A DNA stretch of 64,000 nt from Pseudomonas fluorescens. GTDB taxonomy: Bacteria > Pseudomonadota > Gammaproteobacteria > Pseudomonadales > Pseudomonadaceae. The stretch lies in the NCBI RefSeq assembly GCF_040448305.1, contig NZ_CP148752.1:3720001-3784000 (forward strand), written 5' to 3'. This document shows, in pieces, positions 10,350 through 18,987 of this stretch. A program made the position numbers and the translations under genes. Position 1 is the first letter of the stretch; the number at the start of each line of letters is the position of its first letter. The notes beneath the pieces are model-generated. The model saw only the letters and a program-made list of their open reading frames with translations. It made no database searches and was not told the origin of the DNA.

Positions 10350-12554
10350 TTACGGTTCTTCACCCGCCAGCTCCGAGACTTCCTTGCGGGACAACTCGAT
10401 CATCTTCGCGTTGCGCGCCGCCGCCAGTTCGAAAAGTTGACTCATGAATGCGGCATCATCGGCGCTCTCACCCCCTTCATCTTCCCCTCCCTGACTCTCC
10501 ATTTCATCGAGTGCCCGAAAGACTTCAGGGTATTTCTCCTTGAGATAACCCACCCAATAGTCGCGCTGGATCAAGTCTTCGAAAAACCCGTCGGACCGCT
10601 CCGCATTGGCGACTTCCACGCGCGCGTGCGCCAATTGCTGCCGCGTGACGCCGGAGGCATACGTCATGTGTTTCGGCTGACCCGGCAGGATCAGGCCGTC
10701 ATCCCAGCCCTCCGTCAGACCGATTCGATAACCCAGGCGCACCTCGGCCTCATCCTCGCCGGAATGAGCCGCGGCTTTGGTCGCCAGATCATCGATCTTG
10801 TCCAGTCGAAACAGCTGCCTGGACAGTTTCAACAATGCCTGGCCCTTCACACTCAGGCCTCCAGGCGGCATGTCGAGCAAGGCATTGTGGGTGAACACTT
10901 TGCTTTCCAGCCCGCTGAACGTGAGGATTCGCCCGTCGACACAGGTACCATGGGTAGCCGAACTGGCGAACAGGACTTCCCGAAGTTCGCTGTTGCTGGC
11001 CGCGGCTTCCATCACTGTCCAGACCCGTCGCGTCAAGTCGGCATTGGCCACCCGGAACTCCTGGGTGTCCTGCAATCGCGATAGCAAATGAAAGAACGCG
11101 GCATTGTCCGGCTCGGCCGCCAGTTGATCCCAGATCTGGCTTTTACCGGCCAATTCCTCCGGGGTCAGATTGGTTAACCAAGGGGTCTTTTGCGCGGAAT
11201 CAGGCTCAACGTCAGGCAGCTCTTCATCCGACTCGATGCTGTCGCTTTGGTCGTGAGCATCATCCAGCGACTCGTCGAGTTCAGTCCGCGAGATCCCCAG
11301 CACGGTGTCCCGTGCTCCCGAGTCTCGGTAGGCCCTCAAGCGCTCGAGACTCTCAAGCGCCAGGTTGTTGTCGCTCAGGTCGATGCCGATCATCAGGACG
11401 TTGTGATTGCCATCCAGAACCTGCTCCGGAACCGATGTGATGTAGTTACCACTCAGATTCAGGACTCTGAGGTGGGCCGCATCCAGCACGCCCCCCGGCC
11501 ATTGCGTCAGAATGTTATTGCGCAGATCGAGTGTCACCAACGCTTCGAAAACGTCAATATCGAAGGACTCCAGTTCGTTGTAGCCCAGGTCAAGCCACTT
11601 CAGACGCTCCAGATTACTCAATGAGGCAGACACGTGTTCGGCATCGTCCAGTCGGTTCGAAGACAGTTCCAGTCGCTCGAGCGTATCCATGTGCCGGACC
11701 GGCTCGGGAATTGCGTCCAGCCCATTACCGTTGAGTTCAAGGATTTTCAACCGTGTAAAGGCATTGAGGAATCCATCGGAACCTTGCCGGGTCAGTTTTA
11801 CGCTCGTCAGGTTCAACGTGCCGACATGCTCGAACGTTGTCGGCAGCTCCGGCAAATCGCCCAGTTGCAGGCCATTGAGATTCAGCACGGCATCGGCAAC
11901 ACCGTCCGCACCGATCAGCCCCTCGCGCCAGCACTCCAGGATGCGCAAGGCACCCAATCTGCGAATGCTGGACGATGTCATCCAGCCCGTTCCCTGAGTT
12001 CCACGGGTAAACAGCCAGCCATTCAACTGGCGTGTAAGCGCGTCAAAGGTCTGTTCCCATCCGGCAAGGCGCTCGTCAATTTGCACGTCGGTTGCCCCAC
12101 GCTGGCGCATCTGTTCCAGCGCTTGGGAGGCCTGCTCATCGACAAGCGCCGGGTTCAACCGTTGCAGGCGCTTTGTCACGACCCCGGACCCTTCTCCCGA
12201 CGGGACTTGTGGTAGCAATAACAAATGCCGTGCGATCGAAAAGCCGCTCTCGGACGGCGGGAAGGCAAGTGGCACCGGCTCCAGGGCAAACAGTTCCAGG
12301 ACACCTTCTGGCAGTCCCTTGGACACTTCAATTTTCTGCCAGGCAGCCTTCAGCATTGCTTCCGCTTGCGCAGTCAACGGCGCACCGACGAGATTGGTTT
12401 TGAGTAATACCTCACTTTCAAGCACCGCCACCGGTAATTCGCTGACGCGGCTGTCGCGCAAATCCAGCCAGGTCAATTCGGGCAGGTCTTGCGCGCCTGC
12501 CGGCCACTCCCGCAGTTCGGTCGAGCGCAGATTCAAAGCCCTGAGGTGAGACAT
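10350..12554 (-). CDS. C-terminal part of a frameshifted NEL-type E3 ubiquitin ligase-like LRR protein
   Basis: An open frame of 734 codons that continues the upstream LRR gene after a one-base shift. It opens in the middle of a leucine-rich repeat (LRALNLRSTELREWPAG), carries a further LRR block (ILELNGNGLDAIPEPV, RLELSSNRLD, WLDLGYNELESF), and ends with a domain resembling the NEL ligase of IpaH/SspH effectors: VWTVMEAAASNSELREVLF, then CVDG at residues 538-541. The CxD motif is the catalytic cysteine signature of NEL ligases. NEL proteins are usually secreted effectors that ubiquitinate host proteins; many plant-associated pseudomonads carry giant relatives of unknown target. The Met at 12554 is only the first in-frame ATG, with no good ribosome-binding site, so independent translation is unlikely. 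Confidence 0.7.
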   Translation of the reverse strand: MSHLRALNLRSTELREWPAGAQDLPELTWLDLRDSRVSELPVAVLESEVLLKTNLVGAPLTAQAEAMLKAAWQKIEVSKGLPEGVLELFALEPVPLAFPPSESGFSIARHLLLLPQVPSGEGSGVVTKRLQRLNPALVDEQASQALEQMRQRGATDVQIDERLAGWEQTFDALTRQLNGWLFTRGTQGTGWMTSSSIRRLGALRILECWREGLIGADGVADAVLNLNGLQLGDLPELPTTFEHVGTLNLTSVKLTRQGSDGFLNAFTRLKILELNGNGLDAIPEPVRHMDTLERLELSSNRLDDAEHVSASLSNLERLKWLDLGYNELESFDIDVFEALVTLDLRNNILTQWPGGVLDAAHLRVLNLSGNYITSVPEQVLDGNHNVLMIGIDLSDNNLALESLERLRAYRDSGARDTVLGISRTELDESLDDAHDQSDSIESDEELPDVEPDSAQKTPWLTNLTPEELAGKSQIWDQLAAEPDNAAFFHLLSRLQDTQEFRVANADLTRRVWTVMEAAASNSELREVLFASSATHGTCVDGRILTFSGLESKVFTHNALLDMPPGGLSVKGQALLKLSRQLFRLDKIDDLATKAAAHSGEDEAEVRLGYRIGLTEGWDDGLILPGQPKHMTYASGVTRQQLAHARVEVANAERSDGFFEDLIQRDYWVGYLKEKYPEVFRALDEMESQGGEDEGGESADDAAFMSQLFELAAARNAKMIELSRKEVSELAGEEP

Positions 12555-15500
12555 TGCACTGACGTCCAGGGTGTTGAGGGGGGTTGCTGCTCAGGTCCAG
12601 ATGTTCGAGTGTTCGCAACCCTTCGAGACCTTGCTGAACCCCTGAATCGACAACAATCCCGTTACTGGAGAGATCCAGCTGAGTCAATTTTCCGAGATCG
12701 TTGGGGCCGATGGGGATTTCGGTCAGGCCGCAAGCCCGCAAGTCGAGAGTTTGAAGCTCGGTAAACCTGCTGATGAAGCCGCGAATCTGTTCTACGGGCG
12801 CGTTGCTGCCCCTCAAATGCAGTGTTTGCACTTCCGAGAAAGCGCCGGGCGCAAGCTCGGGAAGGTCACTGAGCGCCAGATTCGACAAATCGAGCACCGA
12901 GGCGTTGGCGGTAGCGCCGTAGCGTTTGAAAACGCCATTACGCCAACTGGCTCTCACGGAGTTGCCCAGGATTGTTCGGCCCACCACCTCATTGATCGCC
13001 ATTGGCATGGGTCGCGCGCGATGGGTCCAGTCGTTGAGGTTACGGTTGAGCACATGGTGTTGCTCACTCAAGGCTTCGATCGCCCCGTACCTCGCCTCGG
13101 CATCCTGCCATTGCTCGACAAACTGAGTGAACAACGCCTCGTGATTCTCGTTGGAGTCCTCCCCAAGGCGTCTCAACTCACCCTTGCTGTAATCACTGAC
13201 CATTGCCTCGAGATCAACAAGGTGTGGGGATTGCCGTTTGGCGTACTCATACGCTGGCCTGAAGTTTTCACGAAGGACATTCGACCAGTCCAGCGACAGT
13301 CCGGACCAGAGCTTTTCATGTCCGCTGAAAATGCCGTCGGGCAAGGTTCTGATCCCGGTGTCCTTGAGATTCAATCGCTCAAGTCGCGGTAGATCGAGAA
13401 CCCCGGCGGGCCATTCAAACAACGAAGGTGCAAGCACTTCCAACAGGCGCAGATTGCGCAATTGGCTGACATCCAGCGCAATCGGCGCGAACCCCGAACA
13501 ATGGACATTGAGGTACTCAAGCCTGGTCAGCGCACCCAGCCTCGACGGCATGTCGGCGGCGTAGGGAGCGGATGAATACAGGTTCAGGTCGGTGAGCTCC
13601 GGCATCCTGCCGATGACCTCGGGCACATTGCTGAACTGGTCGCCCGTGGCGTTGATCCGCAGTTTTCTCAACCTGGGGAAATTCGCCAGCAGCGCATCTG
13701 CATTGGCGTCGGTGATGCACCGGCCCCGGACGTACAGATCACGCACATGGGAGAAATCCGCCGACAACGCAGGCAGCGCTTCGTCACTGGTCAGATCAAG
13801 CAATGTGAAGCGCGCGTGCTCCGCGGCCAACGGCGAGTTGCGCCAGCTATCCTTGAGGCCCTGCGCGACCGAAGCCTTGCCGCCCAACATGCGCTCCAGG
13901 GCAGAGCCCGACGATGGCTCGCCAACCCAATGATCGAGCGTCGCCTCAAGCGTCTCCCACTCGCGCAGGCGGGCCTGCAACAAACCATAAATCTGCGCAT
14001 CGGTTTTTCCCGCACGCAGCTGCGCCAGGACAAATCCGTTGGCCTGCTGTTCGGTCAGCGCCGGATAGACATCCCGAACCCGCGTCGCCAGCAAAGGATT
14101 GATCCCTTGCCCGCGTCCGCTGGCGTAGTACCCCACCAACCGTTCGTTGACCCGAACCGGAGGCTTGAACGTCGCATGCTTGTCAGTACGTGCCTCCAGG
14201 CTCTGTGCCAGCTCGGCACGATGGGCGACGGCATGGTCGATGATTGCCGTGCGCAACTGACTGCCCTGAGCCACATGGGGAACACCCAGCGCCTGGCGCG
14301 CCGAGTCGGGCAAGGCGTGCATGATCGACGGGTAAAAATTGTCGCCATTTCGAGGAATGCCATTGAGCTCCTCGCCGCGCTCATCAAACGCCTGGTAAGC
14401 CGGTCCTTTCTTGACCACGTATTTGCGCGTGACGGCAGTCTGACTGCCAATGCCATCGATCAGCGGCCCCTCGACGTGACCGTCGCGCACTTCCAGGCGC
14501 ACGCTGTCGGACCAGCCCGGCAGCTTTTCCAGGGAGTGCAGTGCGAGCCATCGGCTGTCCGCCGACGCCATACGCTCCAGATGCAACCCGGCAAAGGCTC
14601 GATTGACGCGCCCTTGTCGTGCATACCAGCGGCTCTCTTCAAGCATGCTCAAGGGAATCCGCCGCGTCGTTTGCCACCGCGCCAGTTCCTCGGCATTGGC
14701 ATCGAGCAACACCCTGTTGGCAGCGGGCTCACTCAGCCCAGGGCAAGCACGCCGCAGCATCGCCACCGGTCCCTTGACCGCCTCGGTGTTCCCCGGGCCA
14801 GCCTCGAACGCCGACAACAACTCAGCCAGCCCGGGAGGCGGAGGCAGGTGATCGAGATGCATCTTGCGCAGGGCATTGTCACGGGTACCGCTGGCATCGG
14901 CGATGGTGAGCAGTTGTTCGTCAGTCAGGGCCTCGGTCGCATGGCCCATGCGCCGCAACAGGGTCAGGCGATCCCACTCCAGGGGACGCTCCAGCGTATG
15001 GTGCCAGGCACCGTGGCCGTTGTGTTCGAGAATCGGCCGCCAGGCCTCGGCATCGGACGGATGCTTGATGCGCCATTTTTTCAGCGTTGAATCAAAGGTG
15101 ATCTCATACACCTTGCCCGCCTGGCGGATGTAAGTCCTGCGGTTCGCACGAAACTGTCCCAAGGCATTGGGGGCGATGTCATCGCCCAGCTCAACGTTGC
15201 ACTCATAGGCCTTCAGATCGGGTTTCCACAGCCGTGTCGCGCCATCGGGGCGCTTGATGGCGTCCAGCCCTTCGATCACCGGCTCCGGTGCGACCGGCGC
15301 AATCTTGCCGAGCACCTTGCCGGCCCCGGCCATCGCCGCGATCAACGCCAGGTTTTCCGCGACATCGATCAGGTGCGCCTTGGCAGCAACGCGATCACCC
15401 TCACTCCATTCGATAACCCCTTCGAACGATTCGTACAGCAATTGCCCGGCCATTACCGTCAGCATGATCTCGCCCAGCACTGGTACGAACATCGACGCCA

Positions 15501-16986
15501 TGTTCAAGCCCAGCATGCCGATTTCCAGCAGGTGATTGAGCTTTGCCGCCCGAGCCTTCGCATCGACCTCAGCGGTCGGGACGGCATGGCTGCGCGCATC
15601 GGCGATGACCTTGGCGCGGTTTTGCTCGTAGAGATAAGTCCACAGATCGGTGTTGGCGGACCAGATTCCGGCGACGTCTTTACGCGTCGTACCCATTGGG
15701 TCGAGGTAAGGATCTTCCACCGGTTCGCGCTTGCCCCGGGTTTCAGGGGGCAGCTCCTTGATACCGACGAACGTGGAGATCGGCGGAATGTACTGGGCGA
15801 CCTTGATCCAGATGGACTGCATCGGATCGCTCGGAGCGTCCGCCGCCTTGCGGGTGAACTGGCTGAAGTAGTAAGGGCGGTCGGCGTAAGCCACGAACTG
15901 ACTGAAAAAACGCTGGTGTGCGGTCGGCCTGCCATCGCTTGCAGACCGTGAATTGCCGGCCGTGAACTGGCGCTTGAATTCGTCACGCAACTGCGCCGAA
16001 GTGTAACGCTTGAGCGGATGCTCGGGATCATGGGGAATGTAGACGATGAAATCGCTGGTGTAGCGATACTGCTCGCTGATGCTGAACACCACACAGCCGG
16101 TCATCCGGCGCTTCATCAGGATGAGATCGCGGAACCAGACCTGTCTGTCGCCCATCCGGGGATGGACTTCCCCGCCAATGACCGAAAGGATCATCGCGTA
16201 GTCTTGCGGTTCGATGTCCTTTTTCAACAAGGCCAGGTCGGCTGCCGCCCTCATTGCGGTTTTCTGGCTGTCGATGAATTGCTCGCACAGGTTTGCTTGC
16301 GCCCGCGTATCGGCTGGCTGGAAAAACCTGTTCACGCAGGTTTGATACTGCGCTCCGATATCCAGCGTTCGGCACAGCGACAAGAACTGCCTGACCGTCA
16401 TGCCCAGCGCAGCATCCTTGAACGTACCGGGGGTCGGCGTTTCGACGACAAACCCTGAACCACGGTGGAAGGCCCCTTCTTCACACTCCGAGGCCTCGAA
16501 GTTGTGCAATGCCGCCTGAAGCAAAGATAGCTTCAACACCTCGAAAGACGAGACTTCGATATCCAACACGCCAACCTCCAGGGGGCGCCGCAGGCACACC
16601 CAGGTCTTGTTGACGTCGACTTCGATCGAGAACCTGTCCTTGAGAGCCTTGGCCAATATCGGCCCGGCGAATGTTTCGGCGTCGTGCAGCGCGGACATTG
16701 TCTGGTCCAGACGGGTCTGCGAGATAAAACTGGCGTTGAAACTTGCCCTCAGTGCCTGCTGTTGCACGCCGGATGCGTGCACATACCAGCCCGGCAGGGG
16801 TGTTGCGCTTTCTTTGATCGCTGCGCGCCTTGGGGACGTCGCGTTGATCAACCAATCGGGAGTCATGCGCTCAAGCGATTCACTGTGCATGCTGCTTTTT
16901 CCTGGCAGCAACCGCTTGGATTCTGAACCTTCAATAGGCGACTCTACCTTCGACGTCGGCGGTGAAGTCCGGGATGAAATGCTCAT
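12418..16986 (-). CDS. N-terminal part of the same frameshifted giant LRR/DUF6543 protein
   Basis: 1522 codons from ATG 16986, chosen because CAGGAGAGACAGT precedes it. The first ~600 residues look like the DUF6543 (dermonecrotic-toxin-like) region found ahead of LRRs in pseudomonad NEL proteins; a hydrophobic stretch lies near VPVLGEIMLTVMAGQLLYE. A block around LALHSLEKLPGWSDSVRLEV is shared with the paralogue at 21176-25069. LRR modules follow (13330-13780 and 12560-12930). At the C run complementary to 12578-12583 the frame breaks: the LRR LEHLDLSSNPP turns into non-LRR sequence ending at 12418. With one C fewer the repeat reads on as NPLNTLDVSAMSHLRAL into the downstream part, giving one protein of 2211 aa (6636 nt, an exact multiple of three). 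No N-terminal Sec signal is seen. Secretion route unknown. Confidence 0.72.
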   Translation of the reverse strand: MSISSRTSPPTSKVESPIEGSESKRLLPGKSSMHSESLERMTPDWLINATSPRRAAIKESATPLPGWYVHASGVQQQALRASFNASFISQTRLDQTMSALHDAETFAGPILAKALKDRFSIEVDVNKTWVCLRRPLEVGVLDIEVSSFEVLKLSLLQAALHNFEASECEEGAFHRGSGFVVETPTPGTFKDAALGMTVRQFLSLCRTLDIGAQYQTCVNRFFQPADTRAQANLCEQFIDSQKTAMRAAADLALLKKDIEPQDYAMILSVIGGEVHPRMGDRQVWFRDLILMKRRMTGCVVFSISEQYRYTSDFIVYIPHDPEHPLKRYTSAQLRDEFKRQFTAGNSRSASDGRPTAHQRFFSQFVAYADRPYYFSQFTRKAADAPSDPMQSIWIKVAQYIPPISTFVGIKELPPETRGKREPVEDPYLDPMGTTRKDVAGIWSANTDLWTYLYEQNRAKVIADARSHAVPTAEVDAKARAAKLNHLLEIGMLGLNMASMFVPVLGEIMLTVMAGQLLYESFEGVIEWSEGDRVAAKAHLIDVAENLALIAAMAGAGKVLGKIAPVAPEPVIEGLDAIKRPDGATRLWKPDLKAYECNVELGDDIAPNALGQFRANRRTYIRQAGKVYEITFDSTLKKWRIKHPSDAEAWRPILEHNGHGAWHHTLERPLEWDRLTLLRRMGHATEALTDEQLLTIADASGTRDNALRKMHLDHLPPPPGLAELLSAFEAGPGNTEAVKGPVAMLRRACPGLSEPAANRVLLDANAEELARWQTTRRIPLSMLEESRWYARQGRVNRAFAGLHLERMASADSRWLALHSLEKLPGWSDSVRLEVRDGHVEGPLIDGIGSQTAVTRKYVVKKGPAYQAFDERGEELNGIPRNGDNFYPSIMHALPDSARQALGVPHVAQGSQLRTAIIDHAVAHRAELAQSLEARTDKHATFKPPVRVNERLVGYYASGRGQGINPLLATRVRDVYPALTEQQANGFVLAQLRAGKTDAQIYGLLQARLREWETLEATLDHWVGEPSSGSALERMLGGKASVAQGLKDSWRNSPLAAEHARFTLLDLTSDEALPALSADFSHVRDLYVRGRCITDANADALLANFPRLRKLRINATGDQFSNVPEVIGRMPELTDLNLYSSAPYAADMPSRLGALTRLEYLNVHCSGFAPIALDVSQLRNLRLLEVLAPSLFEWPAGVLDLPRLERLNLKDTGIRTLPDGIFSGHEKLWSGLSLDWSNVLRENFRPAYEYAKRQSPHLVDLEAMVSDYSKGELRRLGEDSNENHEALFTQFVEQWQDAEARYGAIEALSEQHHVLNRNLNDWTHRARPMPMAINEVVGRTILGNSVRASWRNGVFKRYGATANASVLDLSNLALSDLPELAPGAFSEVQTLHLRGSNAPVEQIRGFISRFTELQTLDLRACGLTEIPIGPNDLGKLTQLDLSSNGIVVDSGVQQGLEGLRTLEHLDLSSNPPQHPGRQCNVSPQGFESALDRTAGVAGRRARPARIDLAGFARQPRQRITGGGA

Positions 16987-17153
16987 ACTGTCTCTCCTGG
17001 TAAATGGAGCGACAGGACACCACCCCAGGCCTGAATACCTGCGGTACATAGTTACCGCACGATCGAAAAGGCGAGACAAACCGTTTCAGGCAGCTACGGC
17101 ACGAATCGGCAGATTGGCTATGCTGTGTGCACCCACTTTCAGACGAGGGATTT

Positions 17154-17372
17154 ATGGACGATCCGGCCGATAACAAGCCGCCGACCTTCTGGCAAATGCT
17201 GCACAGCGTCATGGCGGCGGCGTTCGGGGTGCAGAGCGGGAAGAACCGGGCCCGTGATTTCACTCACGGCAAGCCGAGTCATTTCGTGATTCTCGGGATT
17301 CTCTTTACGGCGGTGTTTGCATTGATGCTGTTCGGCATCGTCAAGCTGGTGCTGCTTCTGGCCGGAGTTTGA
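17154..17372 (+). CDS. DUF2970 family small membrane protein
   Basis: 72 aa with an aromatic/basic N-terminal half (PPTFWQMLHSVMAAAFGVQ) and one C-terminal transmembrane helix (about residues 45-70, IVKLVLLLAGV at the end). This matches DUF2970, short single-helix inner-membrane proteins common in proteobacteria, of unknown role. The ATG at 17154 has GACGAGGGA upstream. It is divergent from the giant LRR gene and convergent with the binding-protein gene, from which only six bases separate it. Confidence 0.82.
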   Translation: MDDPADNKPPTFWQMLHSVMAAAFGVQSGKNRARDFTHGKPSHFVILGILFTAVFALMLFGIVKLVLLLAGV

Positions 17373-17378
17373 TGCGGC

Positions 17379-18464
17379 TCAGTGCATCAGGGTTTGCAGG
17401 GTGAACGGGTAACGCCAGGACGCGGGACGTCCCTTGGCCGAGAGTTTGTGAAAGTCCACGCCGAAATCCTGCGCCTTGCCCATCGCCAGCAGCCGTTTGG
17501 CCTGCGTCCGATCAATCAGCTGCAATAACGGAATCTGTCGGTCACGGCCGCCGTACTGGCTGAAGTCCACGCCTTGATCGTAGTCATGCAATTGCACCAG
17601 CGCCCAGCCACCGAGACTGAAGTGCCCGCCCAGCAAGACACTCAGACGACGGTCCAGCAGTGCCTGCAACGCGGCGGGTGAAGTGTTGATCGCGCCGAAC
17701 AGCACGCCTTTTCCTGGCACACCTCCGGCTTCGACATACGCCTGCATCACACCGAACGCCATCTCGTCATTCGCGGCCCAGACCAGCGACGTCTGCGGGT
17801 AGCGCTTGAACAGCAACCTGGCCTGCTCGCAGGCGCGTTGCCGGGTCCAGCCGCCGTACACCAACTGCCGCAAACGCACTTCGGGGTGCTCGGCCAAGGC
17901 ACGCCGCAAGCCCTTCTCCCGAAACTGCGAGGACGGAGTGATTTTCAATCCGGAAAAGGCCAGCAATTCGATCGTCTGGCCGGGGGCCACCGGGCCGTGC
18001 TGTCGGATCAGTTCCTTGAGCATCAGGTAGCCGCCCTCCTCGTCATTGGGCACCAGGCTGCCGAGCAGATCGGGGTATTTGTCAGGGCGTGCGCCAATCA
18101 GATTCATCTGATCCGGGGTCAGGGCATTGTTGACCATAAACAGCTTCACACCGCTGTCTTTGGCCAGCCGCAGGATTTCGGGGGCGATGTATTGCTCGTT
18201 GACGAAGACCAGGTAGTCAGGACGATGGTGGCCCTGAAGGGCTTCGCGAGCCTGCTGGATGGTGATTTCGGAGACGCGGTCGGAATACTGGATGCGCAAG
18301 TCCATCCCCAGGTCGGTCGCCGCGGCCTGCATGAACTGCGAATAACTCACCCAAAAAGCTTCCGTGGGGGTTCCCGGGTTCAGGAACAGCACTGACGCCG
18401 CTTGGGCACAAGGTCCCACGACCATGCCCAGCGCCAGTAATACGCCACAAAACAACTTCAACAT
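17379..18464 (-). CDS. Orphan periplasmic substrate-binding protein (sugar/AI-2-type fold)
   Basis: 361 aa with a clear signal peptide (residues 1-23, cut after AQA). The mature part has the type I periplasmic-binding fold of LacI/RbsB-like proteins (SVLFLNPGTPTEAFWVSYSQ; VFVNEQYIAPEILRLAKDSG; SLVWAANDEMAFGVMQAY). No permease or ATPase gene is adjacent, so it may serve a remote transporter, act as a sensor partner for a membrane kinase or chemoreceptor, or be a degenerate transporter part. The ligand cannot be told from sequence. Confidence 0.8.
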   Translation of the reverse strand: MLKLFCGVLLALGMVVGPCAQAASVLFLNPGTPTEAFWVSYSQFMQAAATDLGMDLRIQYSDRVSEITIQQAREALQGHHRPDYLVFVNEQYIAPEILRLAKDSGVKLFMVNNALTPDQMNLIGARPDKYPDLLGSLVPNDEEGGYLMLKELIRQHGPVAPGQTIELLAFSGLKITPSSQFREKGLRRALAEHPEVRLRQLVYGGWTRQRACEQARLLFKRYPQTSLVWAANDEMAFGVMQAYVEAGGVPGKGVLFGAINTSPAALQALLDRRLSVLLGGHFSLGGWALVQLHDYDQGVDFSQYGGRDRQIPLLQLIDRTQAKRLLAMGKAQDFGVDFHKLSAKGRPASWRYPFTLQTLMH

Positions 18465-18580
18465 TGGTCGTCCGAGCCCCCGGAAATTCGCCGCGCATTA
18501 TAGCCAGCGAACGTCCGTAAAACGGCGACTTTTCCGGTTTTTGTCAGACAATCGTCGGAACCGGGCCCGGACGGGGTCGC

Positions 18581-18694
18581 TTACTGATGACTGACCCAGA
18601 AAACCGCCGTCCCCACGACCAGAATGATCAGGAACAAAATTGCCCATGCATCAACGGTGCTATCGCTTTTCCGTGCTTTGGTTGGGTTGCTCAT
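18581..18694 (-). CDS. Conserved-looking 37-aa single-helix membrane peptide
   Basis: ATG at 18694 preceded by AGAGGCGATGCA; stop TAA at 18581. The peptide has a basic N-terminus (MSNPTKARKSDST) and one strongly hydrophobic helix (AWAILFLIILVVGTAVFWV) ending SHQ. Coding character is supported by the ribosome-binding site, the clean amphipathic-then-hydrophobic layout and isolation from other genes. Function unknown; similar tiny proteins are often overlooked in annotation. A Fur-box-like sequence lies about 95 bp upstream. Confidence 0.6.
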   Translation of the reverse strand: MSNPTKARKSDSTVDAWAILFLIILVVGTAVFWVSHQ

Positions 18695-18786
18695 TGCATC
18701 GCCTCTTGTCGGTTTTATCGGTGATTGCATAAAGACTCGAGCACAGTAAAGACGACGATTGCCCGCACCACAAACAGGGTCTTTGC

Positions 18787-18805
18787 AACAACGATTCTCA
18801 TTAGG
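18787..18805. promoter_or_regulatory. Possible Fur (iron) operator
   Basis: Reading the minus strand, AATGAGAATCGTT matches 11 of 13 central bases of the Fur consensus AATGATAATCATT. It lies between the divergent 37-aa peptide gene and cysI. No promoter hexamers were securely identified around it. Confidence 0.35.
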
Positions 18806-18987
18806 CGATTTGGTTCTTTACATATGCTCAAACATCACTTTTACGCATAACTGCAAACTGTTATCTTGCCCCGGCTCCGTAGGGAGTGCGCGGCCGTGCG
18901 CGCAGAATTGCCGAGGTTTTATCGGACGCCAGCAAGCCAAAAAACGCCGCTGTTTCCGACCGGCCCAAGCCTGAGAACAGGACTTAT

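Noticed and set aside
13747..15090. 447-codon plus-strand frame inside the giant LRR gene
   Set aside because: Antisense shadow; the minus strand shows real LRR and DUF6543-like sequence.
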